64,000 bases of DNA from Sinotaia quadrata (GCA_028829895.1 CM054181.1:117933360-117997359); one strand, 5' to 3'. Positions 11,660-23,419 are shown, counted from the stretch's first letter. The notes: generated by a model not told the origin, from the letters alone. A program made the numbers and translations.

Positions 11660-12109
11660 ATAATTTTTAAATTCGTATGCTATTTTCTTTAAATACTTCT
11701 AAGATTTGGACCTGCTCTAGTGGCTAGATTTTTAAGGGGCAGGTAACCTTGCTCTCGTCTGGAAACTGGTGTCTACGTTTAGGCTCAAGCGGACACCAGG
11801 GAACGTCAAAAATGGCTGAAGACGTTGAATTATGTAGAACTCTTTCAATTTACTTTTCAGCGCATGAACGCAATATATTTAACACTACTGTTCCGAATAC
11901 AACATCCGACACATTGAAGGGTGCGTCTTCTGACGCAGGTTTTGGAACAGCTATGCAAATCAAAATGGTAGGTGGCCCTTAGATGTGTGAAAGCGAGATT
12001 TATTGGTTTAGAACGATGACCGCGGTAAATCAATTAAAATTCAGACCCCCCACTACAAAGGGATGTGCATGTCACCTTTTACAATGTATTTCCATAAACA
12101 GAAAAATGC

Positions 12110-12405
12110 GACTTTATAAAAACTCTTTACTGTCTACCATTAGCAATACCTTTCCAGATCTTTACAAAACAGGACTTGAACAAGTCAAACCTAACATTAC
12201 ATTTGCAATACTTTTCAAAACAGGACTTGAACAATCCACGAAAAAATTAAGTATGACCTTTGATAAAGATGAGAGTTTAATTTTAATAAATTTCCAGGAC
12301 TTTGCAAAAGGTGATTTGACAAATCCACTTCTAACACTTAATTTTACGGGACTTTGCAAAAGGTGATTTGACAAATCCACTTCTAACACTTAATTTTACG
12401 GGACA
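12110..12405. repeat. ~52-bp minisatellite, mixed age
   Basis: The right end is a clean duplication: TTTGCAAAAGGTGATTTGAC at 12301 recurs at 12353. To the left, CAAAACAGGACTTGAACAA at 12165 and 12216 shows the same ~52-bp spacing in more decayed units. A short plus-strand frame (11983-12366) runs through it and is probably incidental. Confidence 0.8.
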
Positions 12406-12485
12406 CAAGAGTTTGCAAGAAGGAAACATTTCGTACCATTTCTGGAATCAAAGGAACAGTCAACATTGGGACCAAAGTGATATAT

Positions 12486-12918
12486 TCTCATCTACTGAAC
12501 ACCGGTCAGTAACTTTGTATTGCGTGCAATGGCCGGTTATCGCCAAAAGTGATCCAAACTTTCGTCTTCAAAACACTGATCAGTGACTTTGTATTGCATG
12601 CATGGCTGGTTATCGCCAACAGTGATCCAAACTTTCGTCTTAAGTGTCAGTCTGTTGCATGTCTTATTTATAACTCTATAAATAGAACGTTTATCATAAC
12701 AGCCTTTTATGTAATACATGCCTCCCAATAATTATAGGGAACTGTCGAGCAAAAATGGTTCATAATCCCTGATTAGTCAAGCAGCAAGGGTTAGGGATAG
12801 GGTAAGGCAGTATATACTATTTTTTAATGTAATTTTTAAATTTTTAAAATTTTTCCCAACGTCTCTCGTTTGGCTGTGTAATTTGCTGGCTGCAGTAAGT
12901 CGTTGGCATATCTACAAA
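12486..12918. mobile_element. Dispersed element A, copy 2 (unclassified)
   Basis: Homologous to 10588-10954 with the same landmarks in the same order and orientation. This copy carries an internal partial duplication: the TTTGTATTGC...GTTATCGCCAA...GATCCAAACTTTCGTCTT block occurs twice (about 12510-12573 and 12588-12645). It is substantially diverged from copy 1. No coding capacity is visible. Confidence 0.7.
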
Positions 12919-13007
12919 ATTGAAGAGTTAAAATTAAAACATGGTACACAGGACTGGATTCTATATTTAGAAAGGTGACTTGATTGTAACAAAAATTATA
13001 TCTTTTC

Positions 13008-13105
13008 ATACGTACCAGCCTTTCTCAACCTTTTTACCGTGGAGGAACCCTTGAACTAATTTGCCGGTCTTATGGAACCCTTGGTTGAGAAACCCTGATA
13101 CACAC
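13008..13105. mobile_element. 82-bp hAT-type MITE with 8-bp target duplication
   Basis: The element spans 13016-13097. Its left end reads CAGCCTTTCTCAACC and the reverse complement of its right end reads CAGGGTTTCTCAACC, the CAG-nnTTCTCAACC terminal inverted repeat typical of hAT-superfamily non-autonomous elements. The flanking octamers ATACGTAC (13008-13015) and ATACACAC (13098-13105) match at six of eight positions, as expected for an aged 8-bp hAT target duplication. The interior is only ~50 bp, so it is a deletion derivative with no transposase. Confidence 0.8.
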
Positions 13106-13600
13106 AATCGTGATGTAACTTATTCCATATTTATAATGATAATATGATTGTAACCAAAATTATGTCTTTCAAACATTTGATCGTGTTGTAATTGTACTAA
13201 ATGCATGTTTTTTTAATACAAAGAATCATTATGCTTTCTTAACAATAATTATACATTTCCTTACGCGGGGGCACCGGGTATTTTAATTTTATATTTCTAT
13301 TCAAGGGGGTCATGGGTATTTAATTTTACATTTCTTTGTGGAATCCTTATGATTGTATTAGCCAGAATTACACACGTCTATCAATTGAATACTGAAATGT
13401 GTCTTGCTTTATTCGTTTTTAACCGGAACTCTATATTTCTGTTCATAGAATCGTTTTAAAACCATAATTAAAAATTTGCATACAAAATTCCGATGCAATT
13501 TGAATCTTGATGCATTTTCAACGAGAGTTATACACTTCTATGCAGAATCGTGATGTACTTTCAACGCAGAATGCAGAATCGTGAAGCCCTTTGACCCCTA
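13106..13600. repeat. Very degenerate repeat tract
   Basis: Recurring scraps such as GATTGTAAC-AAAATTAT, GAATCGTGATGTA and ACACTTCTATGCAGAATC suggest an old ~55-bp array, but units cannot be aligned cleanly. Confidence 0.4.
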
Positions 13601-13783
13601 GTTCGATACTCTCACGCATGACGTCGTGACAAAGCGTAAATATTGAGTCTTGGGACCAATGTATATAGCGATGTTTGCATTTCAAAGGTTAAAGGGTACA
13701 ACCTTTCATTTTTGAGTTTATCAGTGACTTGCTCCCCTATGTCAAAAGATACATTGATTAAGGGAGGCTACTCCTCATACCAT

Positions 13784-13895
13784 CACAGACATTGCAAAGT
13801 CAAAATCATTATCGATGGGCATCACGACAGTGACGTCACAGACATTGTAAAGTCAAAATCATTATCGATGGGCATCACGAAGCGGGACGTCACAG
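13784..13895. repeat. 53-bp tandem duplication with CRE palindrome
   Basis: Units start CACAGACATTG at 13784 and 13837, and a partial third starts at 13891. Each contains CATTATCGATGGGCATCACG. The unit junction carries TGACGTCA at 13831, a full cAMP-response-element palindrome; the next junction has GGACGTCA. Confidence 0.9.
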
Positions 13896-13974
13896 ATTAC
13901 ATCGTAATGTCGTTAGTAATATTTTGTAATTTACTTTTCTGACACTGTTTCCTCAATTTTCGTCGATATAAAAT

Positions 13975-14198
13975 CAGTCGAAGATTTTTTGGGGTGTTTT
14001 TTTTTTACATTTTTTTTTTTAAAGACTGTTGAAATTCGAGAGAGATTTCCTGAACAATCACACCAAAGGCGACGAAACTCCCAATGAAAACGGAACACTA
14101 GATATTGCAAGAGAAGTGGACAGCCACAAGGTTCCATTGTTTACAAACTGTACAACACAATCTTCCTCAAACTATCGCAAAATATCGACCCGGATCTG
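13975..14198 (+). other. Possible splice acceptor followed by short open frame
   Basis: A long T-rich tract at 13987-14021 ends in AAAG, which resembles a polypyrimidine tract and 3' splice site. About 58 sense codons follow up to a TGA at 14196-14198, and the predicted peptide is hydrophilic and not repetitive. The downstream frames are also open in places, so a chance frame is equally likely. No protein family was recognised. Confidence 0.12.
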
Positions 14199-14339
14199 AA
14201 AAGATGACGTAAAAGACTGGATGCGAACTCATCCTATCAGGCTGCAGGGAAGAAATACAGTGAGTTGGCAGAACAGACACAAAATATTCATTATTTCAGA
14301 AAATACAGAACGGCGAAGGTGTTCCACAGATGTTCAGTT

Positions 14340-14500
14340 ACTCCAAGTTTAACAACAATCAAAAACAAAAAAAGTCACGGATTGCAACTGTGGGCAATTA
14401 CTGATATGTGCCATGACATGCTCCAAGTTTAACACTTTGACAACAATCAGTAAAAAGGTCACGGACTTATAACTGTACGCGATTGTTTATATGTACCATT
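14340..14500. repeat. Diverged ~87-bp tandem duplication
   Basis: CTCCAAGTTTAAC, ACAACAATCA, GTCACGGA, AACTGT and ATATGT-CCAT occur in the same order twice, from about 14340 and from about 14420. Confidence 0.7.
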
Positions 14501-14970
14501 TAACTGATCCGATCAGGAGACAAGATTTTTTAAACTTAAATTGTGCTTTATAATTAAAAAAAAAATAGTATGTATATGGCGTGAACACAAGGTTAGGGTT
14601 AGGTTTACGGCTTGCTTATCTTAAGAAATGCTTCTATATTATAGACGAATAGATTATTAATGTAAAATCTCCGTTCCAAACAGTGAACTTCATTGTCTAT
14701 TTAAAGATGTATTTAATTGCAAGTAATGTCGTCGTATATAATGGTCGAATTTAAAAGCCGAATTTACAGGCAAAAGATACGAACCTATTTAATATCTACC
14801 GTGCAACGATTTCAGTTATTTTAACTTAGACGCTGTATAATGTTTAATAACTGTAAACGTATTATGTGGTTTACAATAACTGCTGTTTATATTAGATATA
14901 ATAATAATTTTACTGGCCCTAACAATTCAAAGCAGAATAAGTGTAGACAAAAATCTCCTTCAGGATTTCG
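14501..14970. other. AT-rich DNA, no gene seen
   Basis: No supported feature. A short TTAGGG-like pair near 14591 is too short to be telomeric. Confidence 0.5.
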
Positions 14971-14972
14971 TT

Positions 14973-15335
14973 GTGGCTTATGGGTTTTTTTTGTTTTTTT
15001 TTGTGCTCTTTAAGTGCGATGATGTTGTCAATACTTCTGAGGTGTTGGATGCAATCTCTCCTGGCGACGTAACACTCTCTGAGTGCTTTTCTGAGTGCAA
15101 TGGGACCGCGTCAATACTTCAGAAGTGTTTGGCAATCTCTCCTGGCGACGTAACACTTTCTGGGTGCAATGGGACGGCGTCAATACTTCAGAAGTCTTTG
15201 GCAATCTCTCCTGGCAGTAGTAGTTCTCCTTCTCTGCACACGACAGGTCCTACTGTCACGCCAAACCCACGCCACATCACACGCCGTGGAATTCGCCATA
15301 AATTCAGGTGTGGAGTTTGTCGAAGTAAAAATTAA
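14973..15335 (+). other. Weak exon candidate over a tandem duplication
   Basis: A 120-codon frame without an in-frame ATG (it opens on GTG). It begins with a Phe/Leu-rich hydrophobic run and holds a tandem duplication: TCAATACTTC occurs at 15028, 15111 and 15180 (spacing 83 then 69). The duplicated part keeps frame and repeats AISPGDVTLS and CNGTASILQK with several cysteines. A secreted cysteine-containing product is conceivable, but the missing ATG and absence of any known family argue for caution. Confidence 0.15.
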
Positions 15336-15459
15336 GACTACTGTTTGCATTGTTCTTTAGTGAGGTGACCTTTATCCTCAAAAAGCAAATATTGTTAACT
15401 TCCCGCCAAGAGAAAAATCAAGCTGATGTAGAGAAGATAAATACAGAAGTGCTCCTTTG

Positions 15460-15723
15460 GAATTCGAAGTTAAAGTGCAATAACAGTAAGGAAACCAAGA
15501 AAAAAAAAAGAGAGAATGAAAGAGGTATGGATATTCAAGAAAGTGAAAAAGAGAGAGCGAGAGAAAGATAAATCCAGGCATAAAGTGTATGAGAATAAGA
15601 AAGGGAGAAAACCAAAAATGAGAGAGAATGAACCAGGTAGAGTGAGAGAGACAGAGAAAGAGTCAAACAAAATTACGACAAATAAGAGAGATAAATAAAA
15701 ATATGATTACAAGAACGAGATAG

Positions 15724-15766
<43 letters not shown>

Positions 15767-15982
15767 AACGGAAAGATGAGTAAGAGAGATATGTAAAAAT
15801 AAGTCTGTCAGAGCAATGTAGATACAGAGAGAGAGAGAGGCAGACAGACAGACAGACAGAAAGAAAGACAGACAAGACTGAAATGTACAAAATTAAAGAC
15901 AGACAAAAAAGAAAAATCAAGGACACAAGAGAGAAAGACAATATGGCAGAAAGAAAAGCAAGGATGAGCAGACAAAAGGACA
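15460..15982 (+). repeat. Long purine-rich strand
   Basis: About 500 bases of strongly A/G-biased plus strand, including a pure (GA)n run at 15731-15765 and CAGA runs at 15840-15870. Antisense Ser/Phe/Leu-rich frames across it are composition artefacts. Confidence 0.85.
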
Positions 15983-16096
15983 GAAAAAGACAAACTGAAA
16001 TATAACGTCCGGTGTTTAGAAAAAGACAAACTGAAATATAACGTCCGGTGTTCAGAAAAAGACAAACTGAAATATAACGTCCGGTGTTTAGAAAAA
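15983..16096. repeat. 36-bp minisatellite, three copies
   Basis: Units start GAAAAAGACAAACTGAAATA at 15983, 16019 and 16055 and end in the CpG-containing CGTCCGGTGTTTA. They are nearly identical, so expansion was recent. Confidence 0.95.
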
Positions 16097-16564
<468 letters not shown>

Positions 16565-16570
16565 GGAAAG

Positions 16571-17686
16571 TGTGAAAAGTAAATTTGCCCCTCCCTATTT
16601 TAAACTTTAATTGTTATTTAAGTTACTAGATTTTCAGAGTGACCAGACCTTGGGCACTCCTTATGGAGTTACTTTGAAAGTGTTTGAGTCTGAAGTAAAC
16701 AGCCTAAGGCAAGAATGTTCTACATTTGCTGACCTAGTGGAAACTGAGTGAGCAGTTCTTTATTATTCAATGATTATGATTTATGAGAAACGAGACTAGC
16801 CAATGGGTTGAGTTTAAGGAGTTTACTTACAGTAGATAATATAGCTCTCTATTCCCTTCTGAATTCAGTCGTTAGCTTGAGTGGTGAATTTAAAGTGACT
16901 GATTGAGGGGGAAACATTCCATACATTTTCTATTGATATGTTATTTTTGTGTTATGTAAAGATGTACTATGTAAGTTGATCTATTTACTACAAATGTTTG
17001 AACTAAGCTGCACCCATTTGATGTATTAATAGTGATATTGTTCAATATGCTGTATTTATTTTGCTATGTGTGCATGGGGTTAATACATACCATTGCAGGA
17101 AATTGTAAGTTTGCGAATGAAGTGTCAGATAGAATGGAGTTATATTGTAATGAATAAGGAACTTAGGCTTACTCCTTGATTGTATGTTGCAGTCAGCAAG
17201 CAGCCTTCTGATTTTTTTTTGTTATGGTGGTGTCTCACTCTGTGAGTGTGAGTTCGACCCTGAGCTGTGAGTCTGAAGTGGAGCCTCAAGTTCAACTTTC
17301 AATTTCCTAGCTGCCCTTCATTTGTTCACTAGTTGTGACTTGAGTGACCAGGAAAGCGCGGGAAACTTGCAAAGTGTGTTGCAGAGTACGTAAACATAAG
17401 GGAGTATGATACACCCCTTCTTTTGATGTACAAAAGCAAGGATGCTAAGTACATGAGTCCAGTGAAGATAGCACAATCATTGTGATTGTGCTGAGCATGG
17501 GCATTTTGGCATTGTGACATTTTGACACTGTGACGTGATTGAAAAGGCCAGTGAAAAGAATGTGGAAGCTGTACTTAATCCAATTTATGAAGTTTATAAT
17601 AACCTATTCTATTAACTCCATTTCTATCCTTGGGTAGGACTAATCTGCAATTTGTATTGACTTTATTATTGAACTCTAATTAGCTG

Positions 17687-17757
<71 letters not shown>

Positions 17758-18197
17758 AAACTATAATTACCTGAATTTGGGTTTGTGGAATATTGATGTC
17801 AAATTATCTATTTCATTATAATTGTCATTTGTATAGTTGAATTTTCTTTCAGTAAATTTATTGACCTTCTTAGGCATATTGATATTGATATTCTTATTTT
17901 GGAGAAGAAAGTGGGTGTATAGGGGCTCGCTAAATATAGATTAAAGTCGGATTTGTCTTCTCCTTTAGTACGAAGTTTCCACCTGCAGAGACCTTATGTG
18001 ACTGTAAACGTTGTTTTATGTTGTGGAATTGTGGACATGTTTACAACGCCAAAACATCCGCCAAATGAGAGAGAGTGGTGTCTGTTGGGTGATCATTAAT
18101 GAAATAAAATTAATATTCTCATCACTTGTAATTAATTTGAAAGATTAATTTAAAAATTAATAATAATCTTTATTAACTAAATGGCGCTTGTGTCACA
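16571..18197 (+). mobile_element. LTR-like element, copy 1 (complete, probable solo LTR)
   Basis: The 1627-bp unit starts TGTGA and ends TCACA, the TG...CA inverted ends typical of long terminal repeats. It is flanked by identical pentamers GAAAG at 16566-16570 and 18198-18202, a 5-bp target duplication as made by many Ty3/Gypsy and Bel/Pao integrases. A second full copy (30476-32063) and two fragments (47826-48330, 54371-54640) align with it, all in this orientation. No gag-pol frame is present. An AATAAA-type polyadenylation signal lies near 18104. Internal (AT)n and (GA)n runs at 17691-17753 are absent from copy 2. A non-LTR-derived non-autonomous element with similar ends is the alternative. 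Confidence 0.75.
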
Positions 18198-18424
18198 GAA
18201 AGTAACAATATACACGCACACATGCATGTACACAAATGAGCCTGCTCACACGCACCCACCCACCCACGCATGCACGCACAAACAAACACACGCATAACCA
18301 CACAATTTAGACATACTAAAGCACTGCATGCCACGCTATAACGAAATACGATCCCCTCCTCCAACCACTTACTTTGAAAAGCTCAATCATCATCAAATAA
18401 AACTGACAATCTGGCATTTTTTAA
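18198..18424. other. CA-rich flank, no gene seen
   Basis: Contains the right target duplication of the LTR-like element and a CA/CACC-rich patch to about 18300. Confidence 0.5.
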
Positions 18425-18860
18425 TAAAAAGTAATGTAGTAATATAATATAATATACGGTAATGTAATGTTGTAATGTAAAATAATATTCTATAATTTAA
18501 TGTTGTAATGTAATATAAAATAATAATCGGTAATTTAAAGTAATGTTTTAATATAATATAAAATATTATACGGTAATGTAATGTAATGTTCTAATGTAAT
18601 ATAAATAATATACAGCAATGTAAAATAATGTAATGTAATGTAATATAAAATAATAATCGGTAATTTAAAGTAATGTTCTACTGTAATTAAAATAATATAC
18701 AGTAATGTTGTAATGTGATATAAAATAATATACAGCAATGTAAAAGAATGTAATGTAATGTAATATAAAATAATAATCGGTAATGTAAAGTAATGTTCTA
18801 CTGTAATATAAAATAAAATACGGTAATGTAATGTAATAAAGTTATGGAATACAAAGTAAC
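18425..18860. repeat. AT-rich minisatellite (TAATGTAATG family)
   Basis: Iterations of GTAATGTAATGT and AATATAAAATAATA with CGGTAAT or CAGCAAT joints, roughly 50-120 bp apart. Almost devoid of G+C. It can form many overlapping hairpins. Confidence 0.85.
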
Positions 18861-19012
18861 ATACGTTACGGTAATGGAATTTTAAGTAATGACTGTATAG
18901 TTATGTAAACTAAATGAAAAGAAAAGATCGCTGAATAAGTGACGTCACAGGCAATGTGGGCCTTAAAGCTCTACGAATGCGAACGTCGATTGGAAATAAA
19001 TCTCATCCTATG

Positions 19013-19090
19013 GTGTTAGGTTTGAAACCATGACCTCACAGTCTCGTGCAAAACTGCCTAGACGATTCACCTAGCCAACCTCGCATAATT
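19013..19090 (-). mobile_element. tRNA-like SINE head (fragment)
   Basis: On the minus strand the order is GAGGTTGGCTAGGTGAATCG (A-box-like), then GACTGTGAGGTCATGG and TTTCAAACC (B-box-like), with spacing like a tRNA-derived SINE promoter. The T-arm cannot fold properly, so it is not a functional tRNA gene. No SINE tail was recognised. Confidence 0.4.
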
Positions 19091-19640
19091 TTCGCATCAA
19101 TATCTAAAATGTGAAAAAGTCCAATGTTATATTATATTTTATAGGTTAATGCTGAATAATCTGAGATCATAAAATTTGATCCTGCACTGCTTAGTTTGAG
19201 GTGGGTGAGGTTTGGGGTGAAACTCCCCAAATAGAATTTCATAAAGGTACGTAACTCTCGCCCTTTTCTCTTTTGAAGTAAGTCAACATTGTGCAAGTAT
19301 GATTCAAAATTTTAATCATTGCTTGGCAATGGTTGCAAACAGACAGTTTCCAGTGACTTGTGGATGTCTGGGCATATTATTTATTCTTAAATAGGTGTCC
19401 AATTTACTCAGGAATTGCGTTCATTTAAAAAAAAATACATAAAGTACATTCTTAGACACAATTATCAGTTCAGAAGAACAAAGCAAAATGAGAAATACGC
19501 ACAACAAAACTATTATGCGTAGCAGAAATAAAATTAAATTAGACACAAACCAACCTACAGTTGGACACCCTGATAAGCTGTGAGAATAGAATGCAATCGT
19601 GACAGAAGCATACGTGTTTACCTGACTTAATTTTAGTGCA
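19091..19640. other. Unique DNA, no gene seen
   Basis: No supported feature. Confidence 0.5.
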
Positions 19641-19644
19641 TATC

Positions 19645-20660
19645 TGGATTGACTGTGAGAAACGAAATCAAGTTTGGCTTTGACAAAAGAATATATGTTT
19701 ATCTAGCTTAGCTCTGACAAAAGTATACGTTTTTACCTAGCATAAGCTGTATGTGATAAAATTATACATGTCTACAGAGTGTATCTGTGGCAAAATAATA
19801 CATGTTTATCTAGCTTAGCTGTGACAAAAGGATATATGTTTACCTAGCTTAGCTGTGACAAAAGAATACATGTTTACCTAGCTTAGTTGTGACAAAAAAT
19901 TACATGTTTACCTAGCTTAGCTGTGACAAAAGATTACATGTTTACCTAGCTTAGCTGTGACAAAAGAATACATGTTTACCTAGCTTAGCTGTGACAAAAG
20001 AATACATGTTTACCTAGCTTAGCTGTGACAAAAGATTACATGTTTACCTAGCTTAGCTGTAACAAAAGAATACATGTTTACCTAGCTTAGCTGTGACAAA
20101 AGAATACATGTTTACCTAGCTTAGCTGTGACAAAAGATTACATGTTTACCTAGCTTAGCTGTGACAAAAGAATACATGTTTACCTAGCTTAGCTGTGACA
20201 AAAGAATACATGTTTACCTAGCTTAGCTGTGACAAAAGATTACATGTTTACCTAGCTTAGCTGTAACAAAAGAATACATGTTTACCTAGCTTAGCTGTGA
20301 CAAAAGAATACATGTTTACCTAGCTTAGCTGTGACAAAAGATTACATGTTTACCTAGCTTAGCTGTGACAAAAGAATACATGTTTACCTAGCTTAGCTGT
20401 GACAAAAGAATGCATGTTTACCTAGCTTTAGCTGTGACAAAAGAATGCATGTTTACCTAGCTTTAGCTGTGACAAAAGAATGCATGTTTACCTAGCTTTA
20501 GCTGTGACAAAAGAATGCATGTTTACCTAGCTTAGATGTGACAAAAAGGAATACATGCAGCCTAAAAAAGTTTTGATAAAAGAATACATGTTTACCTAGC
20601 TTAGCTGTGACAAAAGAATGCATGTTTACCTAGCTCTAACTGTGACAAAAGAATTACAGA
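19645..20660. repeat. 34-bp satellite-like array with higher-order structure
   Basis: About 28 units of GCTTAGCTGTGACAAAAGAA followed by TACATGTTTACCTA. Units end in AAGAATAC or AAGATTAC, and in the central part they follow a three-unit rhythm (two GAATAC, one GATTAC). The rare GTAACA variant occurs at 20059 and again at 20263, exactly 204 bp or six units apart. The right end switches to GAATGC and CTTTAGCTG variants, and both edges decay. Confidence 0.95.
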
Positions 20661-20965
20661 AATTGAGCGCAACATTTTAGGAAGAAAACCAATGTGACAA
20701 GATATTTAGAATTGGAACCAAATGTTGTCAAAGGTAAATAGGACTGGAATCAGAGCGAAGCGTGTCAAAGAGAAGAGAAAATGTATTGTATTACTTTATT
20801 TCATTTTTTAAAAAATTTAATGCATTTTATGACTAACATTAGATAAAGTTAATATGGTTTATCTGAAAAGTGTTGTCATACAAAAAAATCAAATAGAATT
20901 AAAAAGATTCTTTTAAGGTGAAATTATGCAACGAAAACTGTACATGTAAATAGTCATTTAATTTG
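20661..20965. other. AT-rich DNA, no gene seen
   Basis: No supported feature. Confidence 0.5.
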
Positions 20966-21143
20966 AATTCCCACCAACGCACTCGCACACATATGGACTA
21001 CACACATATGCGCGCGCACATCCCCACACACATCCACGCACACCTTGCAATACATGCACATAAACACACATTTAAACACACAAATTCACTGGGACACACA
21101 CAAACAATTGCAAATACACACATGCACACACTTACACACACAC

Positions 21144-21192
<49 letters not shown>
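20966..21192. repeat. CA-rich tract ending in (CA)n
   Basis: Degenerate CACA-rich sequence resolves into a pure CA run at about 21148-21192. Confidence 0.9.
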
Positions 21193-21194
<2 letters not shown>

Positions 21195-21880
21195 TGCTCA
21201 AAGATAGATGAGTGGAATCTAGTAATGATCGAGACAGAGTGAATTCGTTTCACATTTGTATTTTCCACTACTGGTCGCCACAGTCGAGGGTCGCCCAGGA
21301 ACGTCGGTCTCAGCGCGAACGTCACCAACCGGCCGAAAAGAAATCGAACAAAAAGTAAACTGTTCTAATGAAATCAAGAGAGAAAAAAAACAAAAACGGA
21401 AAAGCTAAAAAAACGATCATTGTATTATAGGAACGCACGTTTCACCTTTTGCACCTGTGTCCATTCACACGAAGATTAATTTAGAACTGAAAATAACTAG
21501 TTGGGTGACAATCAACAAAGTCTGCCTTTGTCGGGCGTTTGGGAATGCGCCTGGGAAAGAAGGAACAATTACACGGTTCAGAAAAACGTTTATGTGCTGT
21601 GTCGAAAAGTTGCAAAATTCCCTCAAGAGGTCAGCTCGGGAACACAGGCAGACATAACTGATTGAATGTTGATCATTTATTACTGATTAGGACAGAAAAA
21701 GAAATAGGAAGGAAAAAGATTAAGAAGTTAACTACACAAAAATGTCATTATAGTTCGCGTGGGCATTGTGGAATGAATTATGCGAATAAAAAAGAAATCA
21801 ACATGTAAATGTGAAAGGCAATAAAAAAAAAAAAGAAAGAGATATACTGACACGTCTGTACCTATTAGCAGACGAAAGGA
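21193..21880. other. Unique DNA, no gene seen
   Basis: Short frames only. A slightly GC-richer patch at 21260-21340 encodes nothing recognisable. Confidence 0.45.
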
Positions 21881-21899
21881 ATATATTGAACTAGGCTCT

Positions 21900-22310
21900 T
21901 AACTTTTACTCTGCCCACATATAAAATTTTACTTCATGCACTTATAGAATGTTACTTTACTCACCTAGAACATTCTACTTAACTCACCTATTAAATGTTA
22001 CTTTACTCACTTATAGAATGTTACTTCACTCACTTATACAATGTTACGTTACTCGTTTATAGGATGTTACTTTACTCAATTATAAAATATTACTTTACTC
22101 ACAAAATGTTATTTTACTCACTTACAAAATGTTAATTTACTCACTTATAGGATGCTACTTTACTCAATTATAAAATGTTACTTCACTCACTTACAAAATG
22201 TTATTTCACTCACTTACAAAATGTTACTTTACTAACTTATAGGATGTTACTTTTACTCAATTATAAAATGTTACTTTACTCATTTATAGAATGTAATTTA
22301 TTCAATCTAA
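21900..22310. repeat. ~23-bp minisatellite
   Basis: About 17 units of TTACTTTACTCACTTATAAA plus ATG, with TATAGGATG and TATAGAATG variants. Confidence 0.9.
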
Positions 22311-22329
22311 CATTATGCTGCACAGTTAC

Positions 22330-23250
22330 AATTAGATACTTTTCTGAAATATATATACATATACACAAAATATACATAGATGCCATTATACATATAATAT
22401 ATACATATACACAAATTATACATAGATGCCATTCCACACAATAGTGCATACATATATAAATAGCATACCTAGATTTCATTATACATATAGTATATACATA
22501 CCATACCTAGATACCATTATACATTTAGTATATGGTTATGTATATGACATGCATAGATGTCATTACACATATAGTATATACATATATATAACATACCTAT
22601 ATGCTATCATTCTCAATCTTTAGACAGATTATATTATACAACTAATAAATATGATGCTATTTCATAATATACTTGAGTATCACAAATAATATAATTATAT
22701 CACATATATTATATATTTAGATACCATCATACAAATTATATACAGTACTTAAATCACACACATATATAACGGTATAGCACACATTATATACTTAGATCCG
22801 ACTCACAACACATTTCACTGCTATATGACAATATACTTAGATGCCATCAATACATTAAACACTTAGATGCCATCACAACTTACACACTTAGATGCCATCA
22901 CACACTACACACTTAAAAATCACGTGCATTATACACTTAGAAGCCGTCACATACAGTATACACTTAGATATCACACATAGTGTACACCTATATATCACAT
23001 ACATTGTACACTTAGATGCCATCACATACAATATACACTTTTGATATCACTTAAACAAATACTTAGATAAAAAAAAAAAACCACACAAAATGTACTTAGA
23101 GAACATCACACACGGTATATGTTTAAATCTGTAACACAATAATAATAATATACGCCGTTGTCGTTACACAGATGATACACTTACATTCAGTCACACATAT
23201 AATACTTAGAAGTTATCGCATTATATCACAATGAACATCTATGCAATATC
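22330..23250. repeat. Long degenerate array of ~28-35 bp units
   Basis: Repeated CACTTAGATGCCATCACACA and CATACCTAGATACCATTATA motifs with variable spacers. The left part is TATA-rich and the right part CACA-rich. Confidence 0.75.
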
Positions 23251-23419
23251 CCACTGCTGAACAACTATGCAAGCATGGCTTACAGATACACGTATCCTAA
23301 CAGCCCCCCAGTCACGATGCAATTTGTTCCTAAGGGTACAAGACCATAAGAGACCATCTATGCAAGCTCAAGAGAGGACAGCGAAAAGACAGTGGGCATT
23401 TTCAGGCTTGACCATCCAT

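Noticed and set aside
14591..14610. Interstitial telomere repeat
   Set aside because: Only about two TTAGGG-like units. A similar scrap at 12787 is equally short.
19645..20660. CRISPR-like array
   Set aside because: Units abut without unique spacers, as in the other arrays, and the DNA is animal. These are minisatellites.
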